From: JANQEU01 sp965228045
GTDB lineage: Bacteria > Bacteroidota > Bacteroidia > Cytophagales > Cyclobacteriaceae
Assembly: GCA_965228045.1 (NCBI GenBank)
Contig: OZ245789.1
Location: forward strand, 4,402,001-4,466,000
DNA: 64,000 nt
Direction: 5' to 3'
Position numbers and translations under genes: made by a program. Shown piece by piece: positions 8,382-17,160 of this stretch (within the stretch, counting starts at the first letter, position 1; each line of letters starts with the position of its first letter). The notes below the pieces were generated by a model that did no database searches, was not told the DNA's origin, and was given only the letters and a program-made list of their open reading frames with translations.

Positions 8382-8885
8382 ATGGCAAAAATCACTTTAG
8401 GAGGAAATCCTTGCAACACCATTGGGGACCTGCCGGCTTTAGGTTCTGTGGCACCGAACTTCACATTGGTCAAACCCGACATGACTTCAGCTTCATTGTC
8501 TGACTATAAAGGCAAAAAGGTCATCTTGAATATTTTCCCAAGTGTAGACACCGGGGTGTGCGCTGCGTCTATTCGGAAATTCAACCAGGAAGCAGCAAAC
8601 CTTGATAATACGGTAGTACTATGCATTTCCAGGGATCTTCCTTTTGCGCAGAGCAGATTTTGCGGCGCCGAAGGCATTGAAAATGTCATCACCTTATCAA
8701 ACTTCCGGGACGGTGGAGCATTCGGAAAGGCCTATGGTGTTGAAATAGTGGATGGTGGATTTGCCAGCCTGGATGCCAGATCAGTGGTAGTCATAGATGA
8801 AAACGGCAAAGTAACATACACAGAACTGGTCCCTGAAATAGGCAATGAGCCAAATTATGAAGGAGCCCTGAACGCTGTGAAATAA
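8382..8885 (+). CDS. tpx: Thiol peroxidase (Tpx)
   Basis: Atypical 2-Cys peroxiredoxin of 167 residues that reduces peroxides, using thioredoxin as reductant. The peroxidatic cysteine is C60 in PSVDTGVCAASIRKFN and the resolving cysteine is C94 in LPFAQSRFCGAEG, the spacing expected for Tpx. It is preceded by a 78-bp spacer from the divergent ksgA and followed 26 bp later by the flavin-binding protein, possibly in one transcript. Confidence 0.95.
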   Translation: MAKITLGGNPCNTIGDLPALGSVAPNFTLVKPDMTSASLSDYKGKKVILNIFPSVDTGVCAASIRKFNQEAANLDNTVVLCISRDLPFAQSRFCGAEGIENVITLSNFRDGGAFGKAYGVEIVDGGFASLDARSVVVIDENGKVTYTELVPEIGNEPNYEGALNAVK

Positions 8886-8911
8886 GAGATTATTTCTAAC
8901 TTCATGCCTTA

Positions 8912-9562
8912 ATGAAAAGGTATGAGAATTCGAGTTTAAGTAAAATCGTTCGTGGTCCCAAAAGGGCCAATTATGACATTGATGCGGTCCATGCGGTGCT
9001 GGATAGCCATTTTCTATGTCATGTTGGATATATCCATGATGGAGTGGCAATTTCGATTCCCACTGCCTATGGCAGAAATGGTGAAACCATTCTGTTGCAT
9101 GGCGCTATAAAGAATCGAATGTTGCTGTCAATTCTGGCCATGAGCAAAGTGAGTCTGACCGTGACTCATATGGATGGGCTGGTATTGGCCAGATCAGTTT
9201 TCCATCATTCCTTCAACTACCGTTCTGTAACGGTGTTTGGAAAGCCACGGAAGATTGAGAATGACGATGAAAAGATGACGGCTTTAGAAATAATTACCGA
9301 AAATATCATACATGGTAGGTGGAAGGAAGCCAGAATCCCTAATGAAAAGGAGCTGAAGGCCACTTTAGTGGTTGCGGTGGACATTCAGGAAGCTGCGTTG
9401 AAGGAGAGGTCAGGTGGTCCGGTTGATGAGGCCGAAGACTATGCATTGGATATTTGGGCGGGGGAAGTTCCGATTCGAACTCAGGCTGGCTATCCAATAT
9501 CCGATCCAAATAGTCCAAAGGAGTTGAAGATGCCAAAATCGGCGTTGGATTTTAAATTTTAA
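8912..9562 (+). CDS. Pyridoxamine 5'-phosphate oxidase family protein (FMN-binding split barrel)
   Basis: Protein of 216 residues resembling the NimA/PNPOx-like flavin-binding group. The block DIDAVHAVLDSHFLCHVGYIHDG leads into the split-barrel strands AISIPTAYGRNG and ILLHGAIKNRML, where family members contact FMN, and a later segment reads FNYRSVTVFGKPRKI. Such proteins reduce small molecules or act as flavin or haem-binding antioxidants; no substrate can be assigned. It lies between tpx and pdxA on the same strand with short spacers, which fits a redox or B6-linked context but does not prove it. Confidence 0.8.
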   Translation: MKRYENSSLSKIVRGPKRANYDIDAVHAVLDSHFLCHVGYIHDGVAISIPTAYGRNGETILLHGAIKNRMLLSILAMSKVSLTVTHMDGLVLARSVFHHSFNYRSVTVFGKPRKIENDDEKMTALEIITENIIHGRWKEARIPNEKELKATLVVAVDIQEAALKERSGGPVDEAEDYALDIWAGEVPIRTQAGYPISDPNSPKELKMPKSALDFKF

Positions 9563-9569
9563 GGTTATT

Positions 9570-10586
9570 ATGGGAAATGAAGAAATACCGAAGATTGGAA
9601 TAACAATAGGAGATATAAATGGTATCGGGCCTGAAATCATTGTAAAAGCTCTTTTGGATAACAGAACTTATCAGAATTTCACGCCGATCATATATGCGAA
9701 CGGCGGGATCATGTCTTATTACCGTAAGTCTTTAGGTAAAGATCAATTCAATTTTCATCAGGCCAAATCTATTTCCCAATTGAATCCAAAAAAGGTAAAT
9801 GTGATCAACGTTTGGACCGAAAGGGTTGAAGTGACACCAGGCAACCCAAATCAAACAAGTGGCACCTATGCCAAAAAATCCCTGGAAGCAGCCGTTGAAG
9901 ATTTAAAAACAGGTCAGATCGATGCTTTGGTAACAAGTCCTTTTAATAAGGAATATATGAAAAATGAAGGTTTCGAATTTCCCGGCCATACGGAATATCT
10001 GGCTTCCGCCTTTGATGTTTCAGACAGTCTTATGCTCATGGTCCATGAAGAACTGAGGATCGCGGTGGTTACTGGTCATATTCCACTTGCGGATGTCTCC
10101 CAAAAGATCACGAAAGAGACTCTTGAAAGTAAACTAAAATTATTCCTCAAATCCCTGAAAGACGATTTCCAGATAAGAAAACCCAGAATTGCTTTGTTGG
10201 GTTTAAATCCCCATGCCGGGGAAAACGGAATGCTTGGAACCGAAGAACGGGACCTGATCATACCGGTGATTGAGGAATTTAAGAACTCTGGCAACCTCGT
10301 CTTTGGGCCATACCCTGCTGATGGCTTTTTTGGAAGCAGCCAATATCAGAGTTTTGATGGTGTACTTGCCATGTATCATGACCAGGGGTTGATCCCATTC
10401 AAACACATTAGTCAATCCGAAGGTGTGAATTTCACGGCAGGGCTACCTGTGATAAGGACATCTCCAGCCCATGGCACGGCTTACAATCTGGCTGGAAAAG
10501 ATCTCTCCAACCCCTCTTCCATGCGAAATGCCATCTACCTGGCGCACGATCTTGCCAGAAATAAAATCCAGGAAACTACAGAATAG
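9570..10586 (+). CDS. pdxA: 4-hydroxythreonine-4-phosphate dehydrogenase PdxA
   Basis: NAD-dependent enzyme of the DXP-dependent pyridoxal phosphate pathway, 338 residues. It opens with KIGITIGDINGIGPEII; the metal-binding histidines lie in FPGHTEYLA, in a later NPHAGE block and in YHDQGLIPFKH; the C-terminal signature RTSPAHGTAYNLAG is present. It oxidises 4-phosphohydroxy-L-threonine. It starts 8 bp after the flavin-binding gene. Confidence 0.95.
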   Translation: MGNEEIPKIGITIGDINGIGPEIIVKALLDNRTYQNFTPIIYANGGIMSYYRKSLGKDQFNFHQAKSISQLNPKKVNVINVWTERVEVTPGNPNQTSGTYAKKSLEAAVEDLKTGQIDALVTSPFNKEYMKNEGFEFPGHTEYLASAFDVSDSLMLMVHEELRIAVVTGHIPLADVSQKITKETLESKLKLFLKSLKDDFQIRKPRIALLGLNPHAGENGMLGTEERDLIIPVIEEFKNSGNLVFGPYPADGFFGSSQYQSFDGVLAMYHDQGLIPFKHISQSEGVNFTAGLPVIRTSPAHGTAYNLAGKDLSNPSSMRNAIYLAHDLARNKIQETTE

Positions 10587-10607
10587 CCTTAATTCTATCC
10601 CTGCACA

Positions 10608-10641
10608 TTGTTTAAAAATTAATTCTTTCTCCCTAAATTTG
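10608..10641 (+). promoter_or_regulatory. Candidate Bacteroidota-type promoter for DUF177-rpmF operon
   Basis: A TTG at 10608-10610 and TAAATTTG at 10634-10641, separated by 23 bp, match the -33 TTG/TTTG and -7 TAnnTTTG elements of Bacteroidota housekeeping promoters, at the long end of the accepted spacing. It lies in the only spacer upstream of the ribosomal protein/fatty acid operon. Confidence 0.45.
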
Positions 10642-10666
10642 CGGTTCTTTTAACCAGAAGAGTCGG

Positions 10667-11188
10667 ATGGGGCGCCAGAAAATGAAAGAATTTGAAATCA
10701 ATTTCGTGCAGCTCGACAATGGGGTGCACGAGTTCGATTTTCAGGTGGATCAGGATTTTTTTGGACTGTTCGAGGAAGGATTGGTTGAGAGAGGGAAAGG
10801 AGACGTCTTTCTTGAGCTTGAAAAATCTGAAACAATGTTGCAGCTCCATTTCCACATCAAAGTTGAAGTGGAACTGTTTTGTGACATTACTGTGGAGCCT
10901 TATCAGTTTCAGATCACCAGTGATCCAAAATTAATATTGAAATTTGGAGAAACGGATGAGGAATTGAGTGAGGACATAATGGTGATAGATCGTGGTCGTG
11001 CAAGTATTAACGTGGCACATTTTATTCACGAATTTATCTCCCTTGGGGTTCCTATAAAGAAAATCCACCCGGATATTGCTGATCAGGAACGACCTGATCT
11101 TGTGTATTCGGACAAAAACATTGAAAGCCAGGAAGAACAAACCGATCCCAGATGGGAAGCATTGAAAAAATTAAAAAATAAAAATTAA
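10667..11188 (+). CDS. DUF177 (YceD-like) domain protein
   Basis: Acidic soluble protein, 173 residues from ATG 10667, or 168 if the ATG at 10682 (MKEFEINFVQL) is used. Its position 5 bp before rpmF and the pattern of a central VELFCDITVEPYQF segment (the single-cysteine remnant of the YceD core) followed by DRGRASINVAHFIHEFI match the DUF177/YceD family. Family members are linked to 23S rRNA accumulation in plants and bacteria. Gene order YceD-rpmF-fabH is widely conserved and supports the call. Confidence 0.85.
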   Translation: MGRQKMKEFEINFVQLDNGVHEFDFQVDQDFFGLFEEGLVERGKGDVFLELEKSETMLQLHFHIKVEVELFCDITVEPYQFQITSDPKLILKFGETDEELSEDIMVIDRGRASINVAHFIHEFISLGVPIKKIHPDIADQERPDLVYSDKNIESQEEQTDPRWEALKKLKNKN

Positions 11189-11193
11189 CAAAC

Positions 11194-11385
11194 ATGGCGC
11201 ATCCTAAACGCAAAACCTCAAAAACTAGACGAGATAAGAGAAGGACGCACGTAAAGGCAACACCTAAAAATTACGTCATCTGTCCTACCACGGGTGAGGC
11301 TCATCTACCCCACAGGGCTTTCTGGCATGAAGGCAAGCTTTACTATAAAGGTAAAGTGGTGATGGAGAAAGAAGTTCTCGCTTGA
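11194..11385 (+). CDS. rpmF: 50S ribosomal protein L32
   Basis: Basic 63-residue protein with the L32 N terminus MAHPKRKTSKTRRDKRR and a core YVICPTTGEAHLPHRAFW. Only one cysteine is left, so this is a form without the four-cysteine zinc ribbon. It structures the exit-side region of the large subunit. It sits 5 bp after the DUF177 gene, its usual partner. Confidence 0.96.
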   Translation: MAHPKRKTSKTRRDKRRTHVKATPKNYVICPTTGEAHLPHRAFWHEGKLYYKGKVVMEKEVLA

Positions 11386-11402
11386 TTTTAGCGTAAGTTA
11401 GA

Positions 11403-11416
11403 CCCGATAGATCGGG
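11403..11416. repeat. CCCGATAGATCGGG palindrome between rpmF and fabH
   Basis: Short palindrome with six-base arms (CCCGAT/ATCGGG, two-base centre) in the 38-bp spacer. There is no T-run, so it is not a typical terminator. It may be a hairpin that trims or partly attenuates the transcript between the ribosomal and the fatty acid genes. Confidence 0.4.
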
Positions 11417-11423
11417 ACACTTC

Positions 11424-12422
11424 ATGACACAAATCAAAGCCGCCATAACCGGAGTAGAAGGTTACGTTCCTGATTACATTTTGACCAATCAGGAGCTTGA
11501 GACCATGGTAGAAACCAACGATGAATGGATCGTTACCCGGACCGGGATCAAGGAAAGAAGAATTCTAAAGGGAGAAAAGCAGGGAACCTCCGTGATGGCC
11601 ATAGAGGCTGTCAAGACACTCCTTGAAAAGACCAATACAGACCCTTCGGAAATAGAATTGCTGATCTGCGCTACGGTCACGCCGGACTTGGTTTTTCCAG
11701 CTACCGCCAATATTATATCCAGTAAGGTTGGAGCAAAAAACGCCTTTGGATATGACATTAGCGCTGCCTGCTCCGGATTCCTTTACGGTTTGGCAACAGG
11801 AGCTAAATTCATCGAAAGTGGCACACACAAAAAAGTAATAGTGGTCGGAGCCGACAAGATGTCGGCAATAGTGGATTACAAAGACAGAACCACCTGCATC
11901 ATTTTTGGTGACGGCGCCGGAGCTGTTCTTTTGGAAGCAAATGAGGAAGGGTACGGCATTCAGGATTCTATCCTGAGATCAGACGGATCAGGAGAAGAAT
12001 TCCTTCATATGAAAGCCGGTGGTAGCCGCCAACCAGCTACCAAAGAAACGGTGGAGCAAAGACTACATTATGCCTACCAGGAAGGCTCTCAGGTATTTAA
12101 GTTCGCTGTTAAAAACATGGCAGACGTGGCAGCTGAAGTCATGGACAGAAACCATCTTAGCGGAGACGACATAGCCTGGCTGGTACCACATCAGGCCAAT
12201 AAAAGAATTATAGATGCCACTGCCAGAAGAATGGGTGTCGGTGATGATAAGGTGATGGTAAACATCGAGAAATACGGTAATACAACGGCCGGTACTATTC
12301 CACTTTGTCTATGGGATTACGAATCAAAACTGAAAAAGGGAGATAACCTGATCCTGGCAGCATTTGGTGGTGGGTTTACCTGGGGAGCTACCTGGCTCAA
12401 CTGGGCATACGATCCGAAATGA
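11424..12422 (+). CDS. fabH: 3-oxoacyl-ACP synthase III (FabH)
   Basis: Condensing enzyme that starts fatty acid synthesis from acyl-CoA and malonyl-ACP; 332 residues. The catalytic triad is visible: C116 in DISAACSGFLYG, H256 in VPHQANKRII and N286 in YGNTTAGTIPL. The C-terminal GGGFTWGATWLNW is the oxyanion/lid region typical of FabH. In Bacteroidota the primers include branched acyl-CoAs, but this cannot be decided here. It lies in the conserved rpmF-fabH-efp-accBC run. Confidence 0.96.
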   Translation: MTQIKAAITGVEGYVPDYILTNQELETMVETNDEWIVTRTGIKERRILKGEKQGTSVMAIEAVKTLLEKTNTDPSEIELLICATVTPDLVFPATANIISSKVGAKNAFGYDISAACSGFLYGLATGAKFIESGTHKKVIVVGADKMSAIVDYKDRTTCIIFGDGAGAVLLEANEEGYGIQDSILRSDGSGEEFLHMKAGGSRQPATKETVEQRLHYAYQEGSQVFKFAVKNMADVAAEVMDRNHLSGDDIAWLVPHQANKRIIDATARRMGVGDDKVMVNIEKYGNTTAGTIPLCLWDYESKLKKGDNLILAAFGGGFTWGATWLNWAYDPK

Positions 12423-12445
12423 TTTAAAAAATATAGCTTCTTAAA

Positions 12446-13009
12446 ATGGCAACAACCTCAGACATAAAAAACGGACTTGTTATAGAATACAATCACGACT
12501 TGTTCGCCGTGATCGAGTTTCAACATGTAAAACCTGGTAAAGGACCGGCTTTTGTCCGAACTAAACTTAAGAGTCTCACCACGGGGAAAGTTGTAGACAA
12601 TACGTTTTCTGCCGGACACAAAATCACTACCGCTAGAGTAGAAAGGCATAAGTACCAGTTCCTCTACAAGGACGATATGGGTTATCATTTCATGGATACC
12701 AATACTTATGAGCAGATTCCTGTGGAGGAACACCTGATTGATGCTCCGCAATTTTTGAAAGACGGGGAAGAGGTGGAAGTATTAATACATACTGAGCAAG
12801 ACAAAGTGCTTGGGGTGGAGCTACCTCAGCATGTAGCACTAAAAATTGTTTACTCCGAGCCTGGTATCAAGGGAGACACCGCAACAAACGCCACAAAGCC
12901 TGCAGAACTGGAAACTGGAGTTACCATTCAGGTACCACTTTTCATTGACCAGGATGAAGTGATAAAAGTGGACACTAAGACCAGCAGTTACGTAGAGAGG
13001 GTAAAATAA
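12446..13009 (+). CDS. efp: Elongation factor P
   Basis: Translation factor of 187 residues that relieves ribosome stalling at polyproline stretches. The domain I loop reads HVKPGKGPAFVR, with K32 at the tip aligning with the residue that E. coli modifies by beta-lysylation; domains II and III end in VPLFIDQDEVIKVDT. No modification enzyme (EpmA/EarP) is in this window. It is 23 bp after fabH. Confidence 0.96.
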   Translation: MATTSDIKNGLVIEYNHDLFAVIEFQHVKPGKGPAFVRTKLKSLTTGKVVDNTFSAGHKITTARVERHKYQFLYKDDMGYHFMDTNTYEQIPVEEHLIDAPQFLKDGEEVEVLIHTEQDKVLGVELPQHVALKIVYSEPGIKGDTATNATKPAELETGVTIQVPLFIDQDEVIKVDTKTSSYVERVK

Positions 13010-13068
13010 ATCGCTTACCTTTACTGCAAAAGCATTAATCCTGAACTTAGACATCGAAACCAAACCTT

Positions 13069-13542
13069 ATGAAAGCTAAGGAAATACGTGAATTAATCGA
13101 CTTCATTTCCAGCACAGGACTTGAAGAAGTGAATATTGAAACAGAAGAATTTAAAGTAAAAGTTAAGAGATCTGCAGGGTCAGTGGCAGTCCAGGCTTCG
13201 GCACCTGCACCTAGCGTTCCTGCTCCTGCACCTGCCGTTGCAGCGGCACCTGCTGCCCCAGCTTCTGAAGCGAAGAGCGCACCATCTGAGGGTGGATCCA
13301 ATCACGTCGAGATAAAGTCCCCTATGATTGGTACATTTTATCAATCCTCAAGCCCTGATGCAGCGCCCTTCGTCAAAGTAGGTGATAAAGTATCTGCTGG
13401 AAACACTGTATGTATCATCGAGGCGATGAAACTCTTTAACGAAATCGAATCTGAAGTGTCCGGAACTATTGTGAAAATATTGGTTGACAATGCTTCACCT
13501 GTGGAGTTTGATCAACCTTTGTTCTTAGTAGACCCTTCTTAA
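13069..13542 (+). CDS. accB: Acetyl-CoA carboxylase biotin carboxyl carrier protein
   Basis: BCCP subunit of 157 residues. An N-terminal helix-strand region is followed by an alanine/proline-rich linker (about residues 42-68, runs of A-P) and a C-terminal biotinyl domain with IIEAMKLFNEIE; K121 in EAMK is the biotinylated lysine. The SPMIGTFYQSSSPDA thumb-like segment is typical of AccB. It pairs with accC 21 bp downstream to supply malonyl-CoA to the fatty acid pathway begun by fabH. Confidence 0.96.
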   Translation: MKAKEIRELIDFISSTGLEEVNIETEEFKVKVKRSAGSVAVQASAPAPSVPAPAPAVAAAPAAPASEAKSAPSEGGSNHVEIKSPMIGTFYQSSSPDAAPFVKVGDKVSAGNTVCIIEAMKLFNEIESEVSGTIVKILVDNASPVEFDQPLFLVDPS

Positions 13543-13563
13543 TCAACCAAACCCCTCATCCCT

Positions 13564-14913
13564 GTGTTCAATAAAATCTTAATTGCCAATCGAGGTGAAA
13601 TAGCATTACGTATCATTCGTACATGTAAAGAAATGGGCATCAAAACAGTGGCTGTTTATTCAACTGCTGACAAAGAAAGTTTGCATGTCCGATTTGCAGA
13701 TGAAGCAGTTTGCATTGGTGGCCCCAGCAGTAAAGATTCTTACCTAAACATACCACGCATTATTTCCGCCGCAGAAATCACAAATGCGGACGCCATCCAT
13801 CCCGGATATGGCTTCCTAGCTGAAAATGCGGAGTTCTCCAAAGTTTGCGAGGAATACAAGATCAAGTTCATCGGTGCTACCGCGGACATGATCAATAAGA
13901 TGGGTGACAAAGCTACCGCAAAGGAAACGATGAAAAATGCCGGTGTACCCACCATTCCAGGTTCGGACGGCCTTCTGGATACCATCGAGGAGGGCATGAA
14001 GCTGGCAAATGAAATTGGTTATCCTGTGATGTTGAAAGCTACTGCCGGTGGAGGTGGTAAAGGAATGCGTCTGGTCAACAATGATTCGGAATTCAAAAAA
14101 GGTTGGGATAGTGCCAAACAGGAAGCGGGTGCGGCATTCGGCAATGACGGTCTTTATCTCGAAAAATTCGTTGAAGAACCCCGACACATTGAGATCCAGG
14201 TGGTAGGTGACCAGAATGGAAAAGCATGCCACCTGTCTGAAAGAGATTGCTCAATCCAAAGAAGACATCAAAAGCTACTGGAAGAAACCCCCTCTCCAAT
14301 AGTAACTCAGGAATTGCGTGAGAAAATGGGTAAAGCTGCCATAAAAGGAGCTGAGGCCATAAAATATGAAGGAGCCGGCACTGTTGAATTTCTGGTGGAC
14401 AAACATGGGGATTTCTATTTCATGGAAATGAATACCCGAATCCAGGTAGAGCACCCGATTACGGAAGAAGTTACCGACTACGATCTGATAAAAGAGCAGA
14501 TCAAAGTGGCAGCTGGTATTGAGATTTCAGGCCGAAATTACTATCCACAGCTTCACTCAATCGAATGCAGGATCAACGCCGAGGATCCGGCAAATGACTT
14601 CAGACCAAGTCCGGGAAAGATCACAAATCTTCATTTGCCTGGTGGTCATGGCGTAAGAGTGGACAGTCATGTTTATGCTGGATATACCATACCTCCTTTC
14701 TATGACTCAATGATTGCAAAGCTTATCGTTACCGCTCAGACAAGAGAGGAAGCCATCATAAAAATGAAAAGGGCACTTTCTGAAATGGTGATCGAAGGCA
14801 TCAAAACGACCATCCCATTTCACCTTAAGCTGATGGATGATGAGAAATTTAAGTCGGGCAAATTCACTACAAAATTCCTGGAGTCCTTCGATTTTAGTTC
14901 TTTAAGATCCTAA
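13564..14913 (+). CDS. accC: Acetyl-CoA carboxylase biotin carboxylase subunit
   Basis: ATP-grasp enzyme of 449 residues that carboxylates the biotin on AccB. The N-terminal domain starts FNKILIANRGEIALRIIRT; the glycine-rich ATP lid GGGGKGMR spans residues 162-169; the active-site block FMEMNTRIQVEHP and the C-terminal RINAEDP are intact. The start is GTG at 13564. It ends the rpmF-to-accC run. A weak hairpin (ATACCC/GGGTAT, 14928-14946) follows without a T-run. Confidence 0.96.
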   Translation: MFNKILIANRGEIALRIIRTCKEMGIKTVAVYSTADKESLHVRFADEAVCIGGPSSKDSYLNIPRIISAAEITNADAIHPGYGFLAENAEFSKVCEEYKIKFIGATADMINKMGDKATAKETMKNAGVPTIPGSDGLLDTIEEGMKLANEIGYPVMLKATAGGGGKGMRLVNNDSEFKKGWDSAKQEAGAAFGNDGLYLEKFVEEPRHIEIQVVGDQNGKACHLSERDCSIQRRHQKLLEETPSPIVTQELREKMGKAAIKGAEAIKYEGAGTVEFLVDKHGDFYFMEMNTRIQVEHPITEEVTDYDLIKEQIKVAAGIEISGRNYYPQLHSIECRINAEDPANDFRPSPGKITNLHLPGGHGVRVDSHVYAGYTIPPFYDSMIAKLIVTAQTREEAIIKMKRALSEMVIEGIKTTIPFHLKLMDDEKFKSGKFTTKFLESFDFSSLRS

Positions 14914-15035
14914 AAGAGAATCCGCTCATACCCGCTTGTTGGGTATTGATGGAATTAATCGAGATTTCTTGATCGCCTAATCATGACTTCTTAAAGTTAG
15001 GGACTTAATTTGTCGCTAATATTAAGAATAGTTAA

Positions 15036-16154
15036 ATGAAGCTCAAGGCGACTTTCCTCTCAGCAATTTTAGTTTTTGCACTATCCTGCGAAGAAAAATC
15101 AGAAGACAATACCCCGGAATCCTATCTCACACTTCTACCGAAATCCAATGATGCGGCCCTGGATTCTTCAGGTGTTGAAAATATAATCCTGCTCATAGCA
15201 GACGGAACCGGATTGACGCAGGTTTCCGCAGCATTTTATTTTCAGGAGGAGGTACCAAATTTTGCGAGATTTAAGAATATTGGATTGATGAAATCATCAT
15301 CTACATCCAAGATCACGGACTCGGCTGCAGGAGCGACAGCCTTCAGCGCGGGAGTCAAAACCTACAATGGAGCCATCGGTGTAGATGCTGACAAAAACTC
15401 AGTTCCGACAATTGTAGAACTGCTATCAGAAGATGGCTGGGCAACGGGTGTGGTGGCCACGAGTTCCATAACTCACGCAACTCCGGCAAGCTTTTACGCG
15501 CATGTTGAATCCCGGGGTATGGCTGAAGCCATCGCAGATGATCTTGTAGATTCAGAAATAGACTATTTCGCAGGAGGAGGTCTGGAATATTTCGCCAAAC
15601 GTGACGATAACAGAAACCTTATTGACGAACTCAAAACGAAAGGTTTTGAAATCAGTACTGAGGGTCTTGAGAATTTTTCAGGTTCGAAGCAGGGATTTCT
15701 CCTGGAAGACGATGCTCTTCCGCCGGTATTACAGGGCAGAGGTGATTTTCTCACAGATGCAACTGTAAAGGGAATTGAACTATTGAACAGGGAAAGCAAC
15801 TTCTTTCTCATGGTGGAGGGAAGCCAGGTGGACTGGGGAGGTCATGCCAATAATTCGGCTTATCTGATCTCTGAGCTTCTCGATTTTGACAAAGCCGTAG
15901 GCGCGGCTCTGGATTTCGCTGACCAGGATGGCAATACACTTGTCATCGTGACAGCGGATCACGAAACAGGTGGGTTTACGCTTTCTTCGAAAAATGATGA
16001 TTACGATCAAATTCAGGGAACATTCAGTACCGGAGGTCACTCCACTTCGCTCATCCCGGTATTTGCGTATGGTCCGGGCTCAGAGCTGTTTCAGGGTGTA
16101 TATGAAAATACAGATATCTTTTTTAAAATGCTGGCGGCAATAGGCAAAGACTAG
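15036..16154 (+). CDS. Alkaline phosphatase (exported, probable lipoprotein)
   Basis: Metal-dependent phosphomonoesterase of the PhoA superfamily, 372 residues. D56 in LLIADGTGLTQ binds metal, S96 in ITDSAAGATAFSAG is the nucleophile, and VTADHETGGF plus TGGHSTSLIPV hold the remaining zinc ligands. The N terminus is a signal peptide ending LVFALSC, with C18 a plausible lipidation site followed by an acidic stretch, so it is probably a surface or periplasmic lipoprotein. It is monocistronic; no Pho box was recognised. Its 3' end overlaps the convergent zinc-finger gene by 4 bp. Confidence 0.9.
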   Translation: MKLKATFLSAILVFALSCEEKSEDNTPESYLTLLPKSNDAALDSSGVENIILLIADGTGLTQVSAAFYFQEEVPNFARFKNIGLMKSSSTSKITDSAAGATAFSAGVKTYNGAIGVDADKNSVPTIVELLSEDGWATGVVATSSITHATPASFYAHVESRGMAEAIADDLVDSEIDYFAGGGLEYFAKRDDNRNLIDELKTKGFEISTEGLENFSGSKQGFLLEDDALPPVLQGRGDFLTDATVKGIELLNRESNFFLMVEGSQVDWGGHANNSAYLISELLDFDKAVGAALDFADQDGNTLVIVTADHETGGFTLSSKNDDYDQIQGTFSTGGHSTSLIPVFAYGPGSELFQGVYENTDIFFKMLAAIGKD

Positions 16155-16510
16155 TCGGAGTCATCATCCCTTTTCACCAGTAAGATGCTTTCACCATCAA
16201 GTTCGAGATACCCATATTCGTAGCAAAACTTATAAATATCCCCATTTCTCGTTTCATAAGTACTGGTCAGATAAGAGAAATCAAATCCGTTTCTGATTAA
16301 TGCGCTTCTTGTTGTTTTGACTTTGCCATTTGGATTTAGCTTTTCCAGTGTCCTGCGGTTACGAGCCAGAACGTTGTTAATATTCCTCATGTAATTGTGT
16401 TGTGCCCCATTTATTCTATTGTTGAATGCATTCCTACAGGAATCGGCGCAAAACTTTTTGTCAGACCGTCCCTGGAAAGGACGCCCACACTCCTGACATT
16501 GTTTTTCCAT
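16151..16510 (-). CDS. Zinc-finger protein of unknown function
   Basis: Small basic protein, 119 residues. Cysteines C5, C8, C21 and C25 (CQECGRPF and FCADSCRNAFNNR) form a treble-clef or zinc-ribbon-like site resembling DUF2116-type fingers. The rest is a helical basic region (HNYMRNINNVLARNRRTLEKL) and a beta-rich end with a cluster of acidic residues. It may bind DNA or RNA, but nothing specific is visible. It is divergent from ssb. Confidence 0.6.
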   Translation of the reverse strand: MEKQCQECGRPFQGRSDKKFCADSCRNAFNNRINGAQHNYMRNINNVLARNRRTLEKLNPNGKVKTTRSALIRNGFDFSYLTSTYETRNGDIYKFCYEYGYLELDGESILLVKRDDDSD

Positions 16511-16602
16511 AGCTAGTAAAAAATATTTTTTAAACTACTGTGCCTCAGTGATAAATACAAGTTACAAACGCTTAGAATCGACTACAATTGATTAAAAACC
16601 GT

Positions 16603-16690
16603 CTACAGTGTGCCTACATCGGCATGTTTGCATCGTCGACAGTCGACAACCGGGATGATTCCGGTAAATTTTACATTAAAATCATTACTA
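16603..16690. promoter_or_regulatory. Repeat-rich ssb upstream region
   Basis: The leader upstream of ssb has two palindromic GTCGAC hexamers separated by one base (16635-16640 and 16642-16647), a hairpin-like CCGG-GATGATT-CCGG (about 16650-16664), and nearby GTCTACA and CCTACAT variants. It looks like a protein-binding array. The identity of the binder is unknown. Confidence 0.3.
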
Positions 16691-16692
16691 TC

Positions 16693-17031
16693 ATGACTTC
16701 ATTAAGAAACAGCGTACACCTTATTGGCAGATTAGGCAGTGACCCCCAGATTAGAACATTTGACAGTGGTAAAAAAATGGCCACTTTTTCATTGGCCACC
16801 AACGAGACCTATTACAACAATAAAGGAGACAAAGTGGAGGACACCCAATGGCACAATATCGTGATTTGGGGCAAAAAGGCCGACGTGGCTGAAAAATACC
16901 TGAAAAAAGGAAGCGAGATTGCCCTGGAAGGAAAACTTATCAACCGTTCCTATGAAAAAGACGGTGAGCGAAAATACATCACCGAAGTCAGTCTCAATGA
17001 ATTGCTTATGATCGACAAGAAGTCCGATTAA
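16693..17031 (+). CDS. ssb: Single-stranded DNA-binding protein (short, no acidic tail)
   Basis: OB-fold protein of 112 residues from ATG 16693 (MTSLRNSVHLIGRLGSDP); upstream in-frame TTG starts lack OB-fold sequence. Strand motifs ATFSLATNETYYNNKGDK and TQWHNIVIWGKKADVAEKYL are diagnostic of SSB. It ends in IDKKSD without the acidic linker and D-D-I-P-F tip that recruits repair and replication partners, so it is probably a secondary SSB beside a full-length paralogue elsewhere. A strong terminator follows, so it is monocistronic. Confidence 0.9.
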   Translation: MTSLRNSVHLIGRLGSDPQIRTFDSGKKMATFSLATNETYYNNKGDKVEDTQWHNIVIWGKKADVAEKYLKKGSEIALEGKLINRSYEKDGERKYITEVSLNELLMIDKKSD

Positions 17032-17055
17032 ATATCAGCAACCATTCCTACTCAT

Positions 17056-17086
17056 AGCCGTTTTCTAACCAGGAAACGGCTTTTTT
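17056..17086 (+). terminator. Intrinsic terminator after ssb
   Basis: Arms AGCCGTTT and AAACGGCT (one mismatch region near the loop) are followed by a run of six T residues at 17081-17086. Confidence 0.85.
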
Positions 17087-17160
17087 GATGTTTTTAAAAA
17101 ATATTTAGTTCAGTAAGCAACCTTTCATCATCACCTTGCATCTTCACTGCATAAGTTAAC

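Noticed and set aside
12423..13068. Riboswitch or leader candidate around efp/accB
   Set aside because: Only short AT-rich spacers are present, with no structured leader or terminator.
16588..16692. TTG start extension of SSB
   Set aside because: The added 35 residues do not look like an OB fold, and the ATG at 16693 gives the canonical SSB N terminus.
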